Assembly: GCA_025200525.1 (NCBI GenBank)
Contig: CM045762.1
Location: 85,206,117-85,270,116 of the forward strand
Source of the DNA: Camellia lanceoleosa
Lineage: Eukaryota > Streptophyta > Magnoliopsida > Ericales > Theaceae
DNA length: 64,000 nt
Direction: 5' to 3'
Every line of letters starts with the position of its first letter. The first letter of the stretch is position 1. The notes under the pieces were generated by a model, which was given only the letters and a program-made list of their open reading frames with translations, made no database searches and was not told where the DNA came from. The translations under genes and the position numbers were made by a program. This document shows positions 53,584 to 64,000 of this stretch, piece by piece.

Positions 53584-54654
53584 ATGTCTACACGAGGAAA
53601 TAGAGGACGGATGGGCAATAGGAGTGTTGGTAGGGGCATGGCGGTTCCCCTAGCACCTGCCGTTACAGCATCGGCTATCGGCGAGGAAGTTGCACGCGAG
53701 GTTGTGAGAGCGGTGCAAGATACTCTAGCATGCAATGAGGGGAACAACGGGCGTACCCTCAAGCTTACTAAGGAGTTTCTTCGCCCCAATCCACCAGAGT
53801 TTTTGAGAGAGGCAAGACCGCTGGAAACGGAGAGTTGGTTGGAATGGATTACCAAGACTCTTGACATGCTCAGAGTCGAGGACGAGGGGTTGAGGGTTTC
53901 TTTGGCGACCTTCCAATTACAGGGGAATGCGAGTTATTGGTGGAAGTGTGTGAAGGGTACTGTAGATGCCACGTGGGTTGCGTTTACCAAGGCCTTCTTG
54001 GCCAAGTATTTCCCTTCTTTTGCTTGGGAAAGGTTAGGAAAGAAGTTTGTTGAGTTGCGTCAGGATGCTACTCCTTTGGCTCAATTTGAGATGAGGTTCA
54101 CTAGTTTTTCGAAATTTGCTCCAGAATTGATGTCAACAGAGGAGCTCCGTTGTTATGAGTTTAAAAGGTGGTTGCATGACGATATCTGGGAGAAGGTGGT
54201 TAGATCTAAGTGGAAGAATTATTATGATCTAGTTGAGGCGGTGGCCCATGCAGAGGCCGTGGTTAGCAGTGTGGGTCGAGCTAGGAAAGAGGCCACTTCG
54301 GTAACTCCTATAGTTCATAAGCACTCTAGACTTAGCAAGAGATAGAGGCGAGCGCATGCTCACTCGCAAACTCGGTCTTTGCTTTCATCAGGGGTTTTGA
54401 GCTGGTCTGTTGGGGGATCTAGTGAGGTTCAGGCTCCAAATCGGATTCAAAGTTGGAAGGCCGTTGTTTGTTTTAATTGTGGTCAGCAAGGCCATGCTAG
54501 ACGTTTTTGCCCTTTACGTGAAGATCTTTCTGGTGTTTTAGAATCTAGTCAGACTTTGTCCCATCAGTCCAGTCGAGGATATCATTGGTATCAGACCCGA
54601 AGAGGCCAGGCTTCAGAAGCTTCACGAGGGTTGACCTTTAAACCAGCACGGTAG
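53584..54654 (+). pseudogene. gag: Gag of element C (Tekay-type), one in-frame stop
   Basis: The start chosen is the second Met at 53584, giving MSTRGNRGRMGNRSVGRG, a usual Tekay Gag start; an upstream in-frame Met at 53548 is also possible. The Gag core is LTKEFLRPNPPEFLREA, ESWLEWITKTLDMLRVED, GNASYWWKCVKGTVDATWVA and ELRQDATPLAQFEMRFTSFS (about 53770-54120). A TAG at 54343-54345 interrupts after 265 codons. The same frame resumes into a CCHC zinc knuckle, CFNCGQQGHARRFC (about 54470-54515), and ends at 54652-54654. Without the stop it would be about 356 aa, and no frameshift is seen. It is much better kept than pol and may be under use by relatives; that is inference. No protease follows. 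Confidence 0.9.
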
Positions 54655-57047
54655 TATCACCCTTGAGAGGGACTTTTGTTTTAGGGATCTATGTTTTGAA
54701 TTGTGAAACTTTTGTGATTGATCGGTGTGTTGTAGGATGCTAAGGCACCGTAGCTATATATTGTTGTTTGTTACCCTCACGTGTTGGGGCTTGCTTATGA
54801 AACTTGAATTCCTTGTTATGTTTATGTAATGAAAAGTTGTTAAGGATATTGATGATCCTAGTGTTGTTGTATAACGGATGTAAAATTTTGTGTTGGTCGG
54901 GTGATGGACTTTGATTCATAATTATGGACTTTGATTCATAATTAGTTTGAAACTTGTTGTGGAAAATGAGAAATCTATAGAAATCATGTGACTAGCGTGA
55001 AATCTTAAAGCTTTTATTGTATTAAGTTTGAGGAATTGTGAGACTTTAGAGTTTTGGGAAGATTGGTGGAAGTGGTGCGGGAATGTCTAGGGAGTGTAAG
55101 ATTCACATCTCGGAGTAGTGGGAATGATGCTTGGGTGTGTTGCTTAGTGTCTTGAGTTGTTGATTTGTAAGTTCACCGGGGTTTTGTCAACCGTAAGTAG
55201 GGGTCAGTGTTATGCCTTGGTCAGTTGTGAGTTGGAAACGTTATTAGATTGTGGGTAGAGAATTGGGGAAGAAAAGAATTTCATGAGTAGATGCTTGAAG
55301 TATTACTAGAGTGACGAATGGTTCGTGTTCCCAAGTGATGAGGGTACCATTGGCGAGAATTGTCTTGTTTGATCGGGACTGTGCAATCTCCGTTGACCTA
55401 TTTAGTCTTGTGTTGAAAGTAAAAGTGTGTTTGCCACCTAGGCGTGTGAGTGGAAAAAAATTCTCAGGTGATTAGTCAAGTTGATCGATATCAAGGTGAG
55501 TGACATATAGTCACATTAGAATGGTTTAGATGTGGGTTATAGAGTTGAATCTTTGGGAATTTAACATGGGTTTAGCTAGAAGGCAGTGTTGAACTGCGGG
55601 TTGTGTTTGGGGGCGTTGAGCCTTGCTTGTGCGGGTAGTAGTCGATGTACGCTTCCCGATGTGAGTTTTGTAAAGTGTTAGCTTCTTGGTTGGGAACGCT
55701 TGTAAGTCTTCATGTATCTATGGTCTTCTTGGTTTGTGTTTGTGTTGGTATGACACCTTCGAAGTTTGGAAGGTTATGCGTGTTGCATAGTTTCTTTTAG
55801 CACTGTGTTTAAATTTCCAATTGTAGTGGTTATGGAAATGTAATTGTCACTTTGTGAAAACATTGTAAGTGGGAAGGATGTGATTGGGTGATGGTTGGGA
55901 TTCACCGGATGTTTGTCGAGAAGATAAATTGATAAGTGATCGTTAGTTTTTGAAAACCCTCATGGCTTTTTTTATTTTTATAACTAAAACCCTTGGGGTG
56001 GGATTTTAAAGTATGTTTTGGGAAAACATTTTGCAAAATAAAAAGCGATGTTGCTCGAAGTTTATGATATAAATCATTTGTTGGAAAACAATATGAATTT
56101 AAGTGAATTTTGAGAAAATGTATAAATAAGGAAAGGAGTTTTCATTTAAGATAATGTGAACAAACCTCATTTTAACTAGTTTACGTGCCCTTTCACTACC
56201 TTGTGTGGATGATAAGTTGTATGGTAAATATAACGATATTGACCGAACAGAATGGTGTGATTATGGTACTTTGTGTTTATGGCACAATATTTGTATTTGT
56301 TAACTACCATTGTGGAAACGTTATGTTGATGCGGTTGTGGCATCACCATGTGAGTGATGGGTATTGTTGGTTAACGGTAGAGATCCACCGGTTGTTACGG
56401 TGGAGCAGAAATTAAAATGAATGAGTTTTGGATTTTGCTTGAAGGGAAGAAAATGCATTTTGACTTGTGACCGGTGCGAGTTTAGGACACCTTTGGGAAA
56501 AATATTTTGCTTATAAAGAAATGACTTTTACCAACAATTGAGAAAAAGATGAAAACCTTCTTTTGGAATTGAGTTGTGAACTATTGTACCCCTACGGTTG
56601 TGATGGTGTAACCACTTTAATTGTATTTCTAAATCTTGAGTTTTGTACGTTCGGTTATGTAAATGGTTGGGCATTGTAAGAACTTGTTAGACCGGAGTCT
56701 TGTCTTGAGCCAAGTTTTGTTGTAACCTTTTTCCTTTAACGAGTTAACCAAGGATCTTGTGGTGAAAATCTCGTCCCCATCTTGTTGGAGTGCGAAGCGT
56801 GGGGAGTGTTTGGGCTAGTGGTAGTAGATACCCAGGGCGTGCGTGGGGTTGTCGTGGCTGTTTGTTATTCTAGTCTCAGAGACCCAGTTAGTGGTGTGAA
56901 TCGAGGGGAAGTCTGTGACCCTTTCCTTGTGCTCTTGACTAATTCGGTATCTTTGGCATTCCTAGAGTCGGGGTGCTATTTCAATTTTGGTTGTGACCGG
57001 AAGTTGGTGTTGTGTTTCCTTGGTTAGTTGGGAGGTTTTCCTTGACA
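54655..57047. other. G/T-rich non-coding filler replacing pol in element C
   Basis: This 2.4-kb stretch lies where protease, RT, RNase H and the integrase core should be. I find no pol motif in any frame. The plus strand is rich in G and T (many GTTGTG and TTGTG words), much like the LTR, and short open frames are chance. It may be captured or LTR-derived sequence. Confidence 0.75.
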
Positions 57048-57668
57048 TCGTTTGAGGCCTTATATGGCTGACCTTGTAGGTCACCAGTTTGTTGGGCTGA
57101 GGTGGACGATGCACCTTTGTTGGGCCCGAAAATCGTGAGGGAGACAACTGAGAAAGTTGCTCTCATCAGAAAGAGGTTAGCCATGGCCCAAAGTCGACAG
57201 AAGTGTTATGCCGATAAGAGTAGACGACCTTTATCTATCGAAGTAAGTGATCACGTGTCCCTTAAGATCTCACTTAGGCGAGGTTTGATGAGGTTCGGTA
57301 AGAGTGGTAAGTTATCTCCGAGGTTCATTGGGCCTTTCGAGATGTTGGAGACGATTGGGGAACTAGCATACTGGTTAGCTTTACCGCCATAATTTTCGAG
57401 AATTCACAATGTGTTCCATGTGTCAATGGTTAGGAAGTACGAGCCTGACCTTTCTCATGTGTTGGATTGGGTTGATTTGGAGGTAGATGAGGATGCCTCC
57501 TACGAAGAGCGACCGGTTCAAATTTTAGATACCCGAGAACAAGTGTTGCGGGGCAAGACCATATTGTTAGGGAAGGTGTTGTGGAGACACCATGGGATTA
57601 ATGAAGCGACTTGGGAATGGGAAGCGGAGGTCCGTTCCAAGTATCCAGAGTTATTTGAGTTGGTCTAG
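57048..57668 (+). pseudogene. int: Integrase C-terminus with chromodomain, element C
   Basis: The frame begins SFEALYG, then (after TGA at 57069-57071) PCRSPVCWAEVDDAPLLGPK, RLAMAQSRQKCYADKSRRPL, MRFGKSGKLSPRFIGPFEML (GPY/F), a TAA at 57390-57392, and NVFHVSMVRKYEPDLSHVLD. It ends in a chromodomain: VQILDTREQVLRGKTILLGK, VLWRHHGINEATWEWEAEVR, and TAG at 57666-57668. Apart from the two stops the frame is intact over 620 bp. In chromoviruses this domain directs insertion to heterochromatin. The catalytic core is absent. Confidence 0.92.
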
Positions 57669-57984
57669 TTGTTTTGTTTTAAAATTTGTAATGTCCCTTA
57701 GTGATGAAGGAGAGAATGTTAAATTGTGATCACAAGTTATTGTATGTATTGTCGGTTTGAGTATGACGTTATGGAAAGATAGATTATTGTTCTAGAGGTT
57801 TCATTTCATTCCTAGTTGAACGTTTGTGTTTTGATGGAATGGTGAGTAAGAAAATAATCAATGATTAGTTGAACTTTGATGTTGTGACTTGGGAAATGTT
57901 GTTAAAATGAGTGTCGTTGCTAGAACACTTTGGCTGGATGGCTTGTTTAAATTTCGGAGACGAAATTTCCTAAGGTGGGGAGGT
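57669..57984 (+). other. 3' untranslated region and polypurine tract of element C
   Basis: Non-coding G/T-rich sequence ends in TTTCCTAAGGTGGGGAGGT, the purine tract next to the 3' LTR. No gene is seen. Confidence 0.8.
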
Positions 57985-60669
57985 TGTAGCACTTGTACCC
58001 TTTTAAAACTTTTGAGAAGCGTATTTGAATCCTTTATTTTGTTTTGGAAACCTTTGGTGTTGTTGTATCTTGGTTTTGGATGAGTGAAAATTAATTTAAA
58101 CTTGTTGGGATTGTTCGTTCACGCTTGTTCGCGTTGAAAAGTTGTTTGAAAACTTGAAAATCATGTTCTGGGTTCAACACTAGGCTTGGTGGTGTCGATA
58201 CCTTCTCTTTTGGGTTGGCCGCAAGGGTCGACACCAGTTTTTGGAAGGGTCGACCCTTGTCCTGATTTTGCTTACTGCTTTCTGGTGTTGACACGTGCCT
58301 GTGGAAGGGTCAACACCTGCTGTGCAGTCAAGCCTAGTGTTCCAGGTTTCTTCTTGGGTGTCGACACCTGCATTGCAAAGGGTCGACACCTACGACTTTT
58401 TCCCAGATTTTTCCACCGGTTTAGGCCTACTTTTTGGGGATATTTTGACTAGATATTTTGGGTTGACTTTGGGGCTTATATCTAATTTTCTCCTAGTACT
58501 ATATAAAGGCCCTCACTTGATCATTTCTTTTACTTTTTTCTCTCTTTCTTCCCTCTAAACCGTAAAACACCATCTCCCTCTCTCTCAAAAGCACTTTTTA
58601 CTCAAAATCTTTAGATCTACTCTCTTGGAAGCATCTTCTTTCCTTGCTCCTTTGAGAAAGATTGTAGATCTCGTCAAGAGCTTCGTTTTGATCCTAGTAG
58701 AAGTTGGTTTCGACAACTTTGGAGTTTTAGCCTTTTGCTCATCTTCTCTTCCAAGCTCGAGGTAGGGACATTCTTGAGTTATATATACAAGTTTTGCTAC
58801 CTTTATGTTGGTTTTAAGAGTTTTCATATAGTTCCTTGTTGATTTCAATCTTGTGTTTTGAAAATGTAGAGATGTTTCAAATGTGGGTTGTATCCCAACT
58901 CTTTTATAAATCCTAGAAGGTTTTCCTTTGAGTTATATATATATATATATATTTATGAAGTTTTTAGTTGATCTTGTAACTCTCCTTTAGAAATTTCGAA
59001 AATGGGTTTGGTGGCTCAAAGGATTGATGGTTTTTGTAAAACAAACTCTACCTTGTGTACATTTAGAGATTTTCTTGAAATTTTAGACAACTTGAGTTGA
59101 GATTGAAGTGTGTGGTGAGATTTTATAAAAGAGATGAACAATGTTAGGGTTTTTGTAAAAATCTAGAAATTGGGGGTTTTTTGGAAAACATGAGGAAAAC
59201 TATGAAATTCTCTTTTTCTTGCGTTAAACAAGTAAATGAGTGTGGATTTCATAATGTGATATAAAGAAATGATAATTTTCATGATATAAAAGAATGGATG
59301 ACTTATTTTTAAACTATTGTTGAATATATGGAAATATTTGAGTGGAAGATGAAAATTGTTGTGCATTATGAATTTTGAAAATTAATGTTTTAAAAACATT
59401 ACATGTTGTATTGATGAGACTATATTGCTAAGAATTGTGAAATGTGAAATTGTGGCTAAGTGTAGATAACATGTGGTTATCTTGGGAATGAGTAATGAAA
59501 AGAGGTAATGGAAAAATGTGATTGTTGATGTTATTGTAGAGACTTGGAAAATGAGAAGTATTTATGAAGTTATTATATAATACATGAGTATGCATGATTG
59601 AGGAATGGGAAATTGGTATGTACCATGGATTGCGGGAATTGCTATGAGTTGAAGGTATATATATTATTTTGTTAAATAACATTGAAGAAAGAAAATGAGA
59701 AATATATTTATTCAATATTGTTGTCATGTACGTGAATGGAGAAATGTTTTGAGTTGTGGAAAATCATTGCATTGCATATGCATTCAATTATTATTTTTGC
59801 ATTGTAAATTTTGATTGAAGATATCTATTTCATAAAAGAAAATAAAGTTGTGATGTGAATTATGGAAATGTGAAAAGTGGTAAATACGGTGGTAAGTCCG
59901 GTTAGGGGGTGTAGATGAATTTTGTTAAGTTGGCCTGAGTGTCCATGGTGAAAGACCAAAAAGCCGCGCGGATAGGTGTCGAGCCTTCCGGTTAATCCCG
60001 GTAAAAATGACAGTTTGGTAATACTCGCAGAGTCTACTTACAGACACCAGCGTAGGGATTACCAATGTCGTATTTACCGCCCCTGTTGATTAAAATTGGA
60101 AGTTTTTGAAATGTGGTGAGATTGCAAGCTTTTGTTGAAAAATGGAAATCTTTGAGAAAAGCATGAAATTAAATTTTTTTTAAAAAGAGCATGGCATAGC
60201 ATCGTCATTTTCATTTTTAGTTGAAGTGGCATAACTGTATATACTTTGTTAGAATTCTTTACTGGGCTTTATGCTCACCCCTATGGGACTTTGGTGCAGG
60301 TAAAGACATGGTGATCCCGCCAAGTTGAGGGGGCGGATAATTGTAAAGAGTATAAAGCTCTTATTTTGTTGTGATATTTTTTTTTTGTAAAGCCAAGGGC
60401 TAATGTGTATGGGTCCGAGAGACCATGTTGTGTAACCGGGCTATTGCCTTGGAAAATGTAAGCCCTTAAGGGCATTTTATTTGTTTTGAGATTAGATGCT
60501 TCACATGTTATAAAATTATGTATTCGTTGTGTTGTGAATGTGAATCGCAAGTGAAACTTTCGTATTTAATCCATTTATTATATATGTGATGTTGGAGGGA
60601 TTATTGTCATTGATTAATGAAGGATCATTCATATGGGTAGTTCATGTTGAAATATTTCGGGGCGTTACA
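57985..60669 (+). mobile_element. 3' LTR of element C
   Basis: 2685 bp. It is close to the 5' LTR with scattered single changes, plus the 98-bp segment 60241-60338 that the 5' LTR lacks. That segment has TTTACTGGGCTTTATGCTCA and TTTGGTGCAG|GTAAAG, the counterpart of boxes at 42540 and 43917 in LTRs A and B. TATA box at 58500-58510. Confidence 0.93.
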
Positions 60670-60915
60670 GCTTCCAGGATCTAAATTTTTGAAAATCAAA
60701 GCTATCTAGGTCTATGGACCTCTTAAGCGGTCAAAAGTGTGTTCAAGTGAACTATGCTGACATCTTAGGTGCCCAAACTTCGAATAAACATAACTCTCTT
60801 GTCTGAACTCCGTTTTGGGTTTAAATTGAAGTCTCACAAATAAGCTTTCTAATAGTTCTAGCTTCACATTAAAATTCAAAGTGTGAAGGGGGGAAAAAAA
60901 AAAAAAAAGAAGTAA
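60670..60915 (-). mobile_element. LTR D, 5'-side fragment (right of element C)
   Basis: The sequence continues LTR D after the nested element, with the third motif pair (60722/60742). It ends around the A run at 60894-60909; the true LTR end was not identified. Confidence 0.5.
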
Positions 60916-62674
60916 AATCTACTAAAAAATAAATATCTAAATTTTGGAGTATTTAGTCCAATATTTCTTTGTCATCTTGCTAGCACATCAATCACAGTTC
61001 TAAACATTTAGAAGGATGTCTCAATTAGAATAATTGAAAGTCAAATGCAAACCTATTATTACCATGAGTTCGGAAACAATACAAGTATTAGGTAACGAGT
61101 ACCAGTTAACATAAGTGAGTTGGGTTTATGACTCATGATGCTACAATATAAGAACATTATTACACTAAAAATTTAATAAATGTGTGTGCTTTACACATGA
61201 CCCTTTTTTTTTTTTTTTTTATAAATTCTTAACAAAATCGTAACTAAAAGAGTTAACTTTAATAAGATAATACTTTAAAGGGGTTAACTGTTGAATTTTG
61301 AAATATAGAACTAAATGAGTCATAGTTTAAGGGATTTACTATAATGTACACCATTTTGAATATTTTATGTAACTCCATCTATCTAACTTATTAAAAAACA
61401 TGTAAAATATAATTTTAGGATTGATATAAGTTTTATTTTTAGTTAAAAATAATGTTTTTTTTATTATCTATTATTAAAATGGGTAAATTAAAAATACATC
61501 TTCTGAAATTTGTTTAAAATACAAATCGTCCCTATGATTTTGAAAGTTATATTCTACCCCCTCAGGTTTCTAATTTTATAACAAATGGACTTTTTTTATT
61601 AATAAATCATTAAGTCAATTAACAATATTTAATAATGTCATAAATAAATTTCAATTAATAATTCAAATAATTTTATTATTGTAGAAGAGAACAGTTAAGA
61701 ATTTTATTTTTTCAGTTAATTATGTTAAATAAAAAAATTCTGATAATGGAATATTTATAATTTTCTAAATCATAAGAGTCAATCCATATTTTAAGTGAAT
61801 TTCATGAAGTACATTCGATATTTTTGTTAATGGTAAAAAAATTATGGTTTAAGTTGTTAAAATTAAGTATCATTTTTTATCTAATGATCGATACTATTTG
61901 GTGCAGCTAATTATAGATTAATTGACAATTCAAAAATAAAAACTAGAAGCACCCCGCAGTTAGCTTTTGAAAATAAGTTTTTTTTTTTTCAATTTATTTA
62001 AATTACTTTTATCTAATAAATTATAATAGAAATTACATCAAACAATTTGACATACACTTTCAAAATAAAAAAATAAAAAAAATTTGGTTGACATTATGCG
62101 GATTGGTGGTTTTGTTGTTCATTGTTTTGTTGAGTCGGGAGAGCCAGCCAGAATCGAGATCGGGATTAACGAAGGTAACGATCTGTTACTGTGTTTTTTG
62201 TGCTTAATTGAACATTCATACTCTGTTTGGTAGCTGAGAAAATGCAAAAATGAAAGGACATTTGAATTATGAATCATAGATCCCTAATTGGGAATCACTT
62301 AATTGAACATCTTTTTTTTTTGTTTTTTTTTGTTTTTTTTATTAAATAATTTTTGTTTATTTTTTATCAAACTAGTTTCTATTTAACCCAAAAAAAAAAA
62401 AAAAAAAAAAAAAAAAACAGAATACAATACAAGTTGTGAAAACTCAACCAAAGACATTGTGGATCCATTATGACATTATTGTGGCGAAGCAACTATTTTA
62501 TATCATTTATGATTCATTTAGTGTAGCTGCATTTCAAGCACCTGCTATATAGGTTGTCATCTTCAGAAATGCTTGTGTTTTTTGCCTATAAATTATGATA
62601 GAGAAATTTTGTGGCTTCAAATTCGAGGGAAAAAATGAGATGAAAATTTTGGAGATCTAACAATTTGTAAACAC
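60916..62674. other. AT-rich spacer; possible untranslated exon near 62100-62175
   Basis: Mostly AT-rich with A/T runs (61204-61220, 61979-61989, 62389-62417) and no coding pattern. At about 62095-62176 a GC-richer stretch (GTCGGGAGAGCCAGCCAGAA) ends in ACGAAG|GTAACG, which looks like an exon end with a splice donor. It could be the untranslated first exon of a host gene or a relic; the evidence is weak. Confidence 0.3.
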
Positions 62675-62677
62675 TAA

Positions 62678-62834
62678 TGCTGTATTTGGTTGGGGGATTT
62701 GAGGAGGGATTTGGAAAGGAAAGGGAAAAGGTGTGTGAAACCAGATGAAATGTAAGTATATTTTATTCATATTTCACCTAACTTTTCCATTTCCCTTTCC
62801 AAATCCCTGCTCAAATCCCCAACCAAACACAGCG
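62678..62834. mobile_element. 157-bp Tourist-like MITE
   Basis: Inverted arms of about 45-50 bp begin TGCTGTATTTGGTTGGGG and end CCCCAACCAAACACAGCG, both with GGATTTG(A/G)G-rich interior. TAA flanks both sides (62675-62677, 62835-62837), the TWA target of PIF/Harbinger-type elements. No coding capacity. Confidence 0.8.
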
Positions 62835-62949
62835 TAAGAATAAAGTAGACGGGTGTTTTGCAATAAAGAATGTATGATATGCTAATAGTTGGACAAAGGA
62901 TAAGATATTGCGAGGAGAAGAGGATAATAGTATAATACTAGTGATCTTT

Positions 62950-64000
62950 TGTTGGAAATGGTTATAAAATTCTGGGTAAAACCAGAATTTTTTCCTAAGT
63001 TTGGTCTAATTTTTTAGGTGGGCCCCGTGCATCGTTTTACACGGGTCAAAGTGGTAACGCGTTCTATGCCGCGTCGTGATTCACGTGGTATATTTGGTTG
63101 CTTAAAACCATTACCGAGTGAATAGGAAATTGAAGCCAAAGTATGCTCCATGGAAATGGAGTTTTGGTGGAAATTCCTTAAAGGTATGTATAAGGCTTGT
63201 CCCACATTGATTTGGTGGGAGGTTTTGAGAGGGTTTATAAGGCTTGGGTTTGATACTTGGGGTGTGCCCCAAGGGGTACCCAAGTGTTTTAGAGGGAGAG
63301 GTTATGGGCAAATTGGGCTAGACCCATTGGACCCAAAAATCACCACACACGCGCGCGCGCGCCGCCGCCGCCGTCCGGGCGGGTGTGAGGTTGGGTTGGG
63401 CTTGTTCGGCCCAATACTAATCTTTTTGGGCCAAAAACATTTGAATTTAATTCAAATAAACTGTTTTGGATTCTCTGTTCATCCAAACAGGGCCCTTCCC
63501 GTTTTCAAAACGTAATTAAACCGGTTTGGCATTTTGGTTCATCCAAACAGGGCCCTTCCCGCTTTTACTGTTTGAATAGTTAATCAAGATTCAAATCTGT
63601 TGAAATTCAAACCCAATGTGTTTCATACATTCAATTCAAATCCTCTGACCACCTTAACATCTATAAATAGACCACCTCCCATTTGGATAATTACTCCAAT
63701 TTTCAGACTCCATCCTCTCTATAATTCTCTCGCATTTTCTTTGCATTTTATTTTTGAAAGAAAGAGTGTAAACACTTAGTGTGTTCGACGAACAATTAAA
63801 TTGTAGTCTTTGCATTTAATTGTTGATAAGACCCTATCATGCTGGGAGACAAACGTCCAAGTCCTGAAAGCACCTTGAAGAGGACGAATCTGTCTTAAGT
63901 ACACAGTGTTCAACACTGGACTTGATCAGAAAGTTATTCCAAGTATTTAACCAAGTAAGTTGATTAAATTATTTTTCTGTTTTCTTTATTTGTTTATTAA
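62950..64000 (+). mobile_element. Copia-type LTR, cut by the window edge
   Basis: It starts TGTTGGAAATGG. It contains CCCACATTGATTTGG, GGTGTGCCCCAAGGGG and a TATA box CTATAAATAG at 63661-63670, then a leader with AAGAGTGTAAACACTTAG. A (CG)n(CCG)n microsatellite lies at 63347-63374, and a ~60-bp block (TTCATCCAAACAGGGCCCTT) is repeated at 63478 and 63538. The end and any internal region lie beyond base 64000. Confidence 0.7.

Larger units (their letters stand above)
50475..60669 (+). mobile_element. Chromovirus derivative C: gag and chromodomain kept, enzymes lost
   Basis: LTRs at 50475-53055 and 57985-60669 start TGTAGCACTTGTACCC and end GGCGTTACA. Flanks are GCTTG and GCTTC, a 5-bp duplication with one change. 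Primer site TGGTATCAAAGC (53059-53070) and purine tract TAAGGTGGGGAGGT (57971-57984) are present. Inside are gag (53584-54654), 2.4 kb of G/T-rich non-coding sequence in place of pol, and the integrase C-terminus with chromodomain (57048-57668). The type is Tekay/Del. It needs outside RT and integrase. Confidence 0.92.

Overview
This window looks like intergenic heterochromatin from a large, repeat-rich flowering-plant genome, probably a eudicot. I infer this from Ty3/Gypsy elements of the Tat/Ogre type (dual RNase H, antisense extra ORF), Tekay/Del-type chromoviruses with a chromodomain, Ty1/Copia LTRs, a CACTA end, a LINE and MITEs. The species cannot be named from the sequence. I found no intact host gene, tRNA, rRNA or CRISPR. 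Almost every long open frame is transposon-derived or comes from tandem repeats.

Layout. 1-788: one end of a CACTA DNA transposon. 812-1322: a Copia-type LTR. 1541-5520: non-autonomous Tat-like element no. 1, with arrays of tandem repeats and an antisense ORF remnant. 5850-6422: a reverse Copia-type LTR. 6464-8598: AT-rich. 8604-17227: Tat element no. 2, bounded by target site duplication (TSD) ATCAT. It has gag and protease, then a deletion of RT/RNase H/most of integrase, then a long antisense ORF. 17297-17708: a foldback element. 18854-34207 (minus strand): Tat element no. 3, TSD CCAAC, two 719-bp LTRs, complete but stop-riddled gag-pol and a spliced antisense ORF. It is interrupted by a 3.4-kb solo LTR-like element (23554-26975, TSD CCTGC). 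35926-36984: a truncated LINE. 37034-40160: a young non-autonomous Copia element. 40419-44409: the tail of a Tekay pol plus two Tekay-type LTRs. About 44690-60900: an old reverse-oriented LTR (called D) split by a second 3.9-kb solo LTR (45405-49338, TSD CCATC) and by a 10.2-kb chromovirus derivative (50475-60669). That derivative keeps gag and the chromodomain end of pol but not the enzymes. 62678-62834: a Tourist-like MITE. 62950-64000: a Copia-type LTR cut by the window edge.

Most notable structure. Six LTRs from different families carry clusters of a short palindromic motif. The core differs in each: CTCGAG, CACGTG, GTCGAC, CTTAAG, CGGCCG, or CCGATCGG/CCGGTCGG. The spacing is shared: copies sit 20-22 bp apart, as pairs or as longer arrays. 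This looks like one architecture with interchangeable sequence, and no feature type explains it.

The three Tat elements share a plan: LTR, primer site of TGGCGCC(G/A)TCTGTGGGA type, gag-pol (lost or reduced in nos. 1 and 2), internal tandem repeats, and an antisense ORF before the polypurine tract and 3' LTR. In no. 3 the antisense ORF has two GT-AG introns that keep the frame. Most in-frame stops in nos. 2 and 3 are explained by one C-to-T change (CGA to TGA, CAG to TAG, CAA to TAA), as expected from long-term cytosine methylation.
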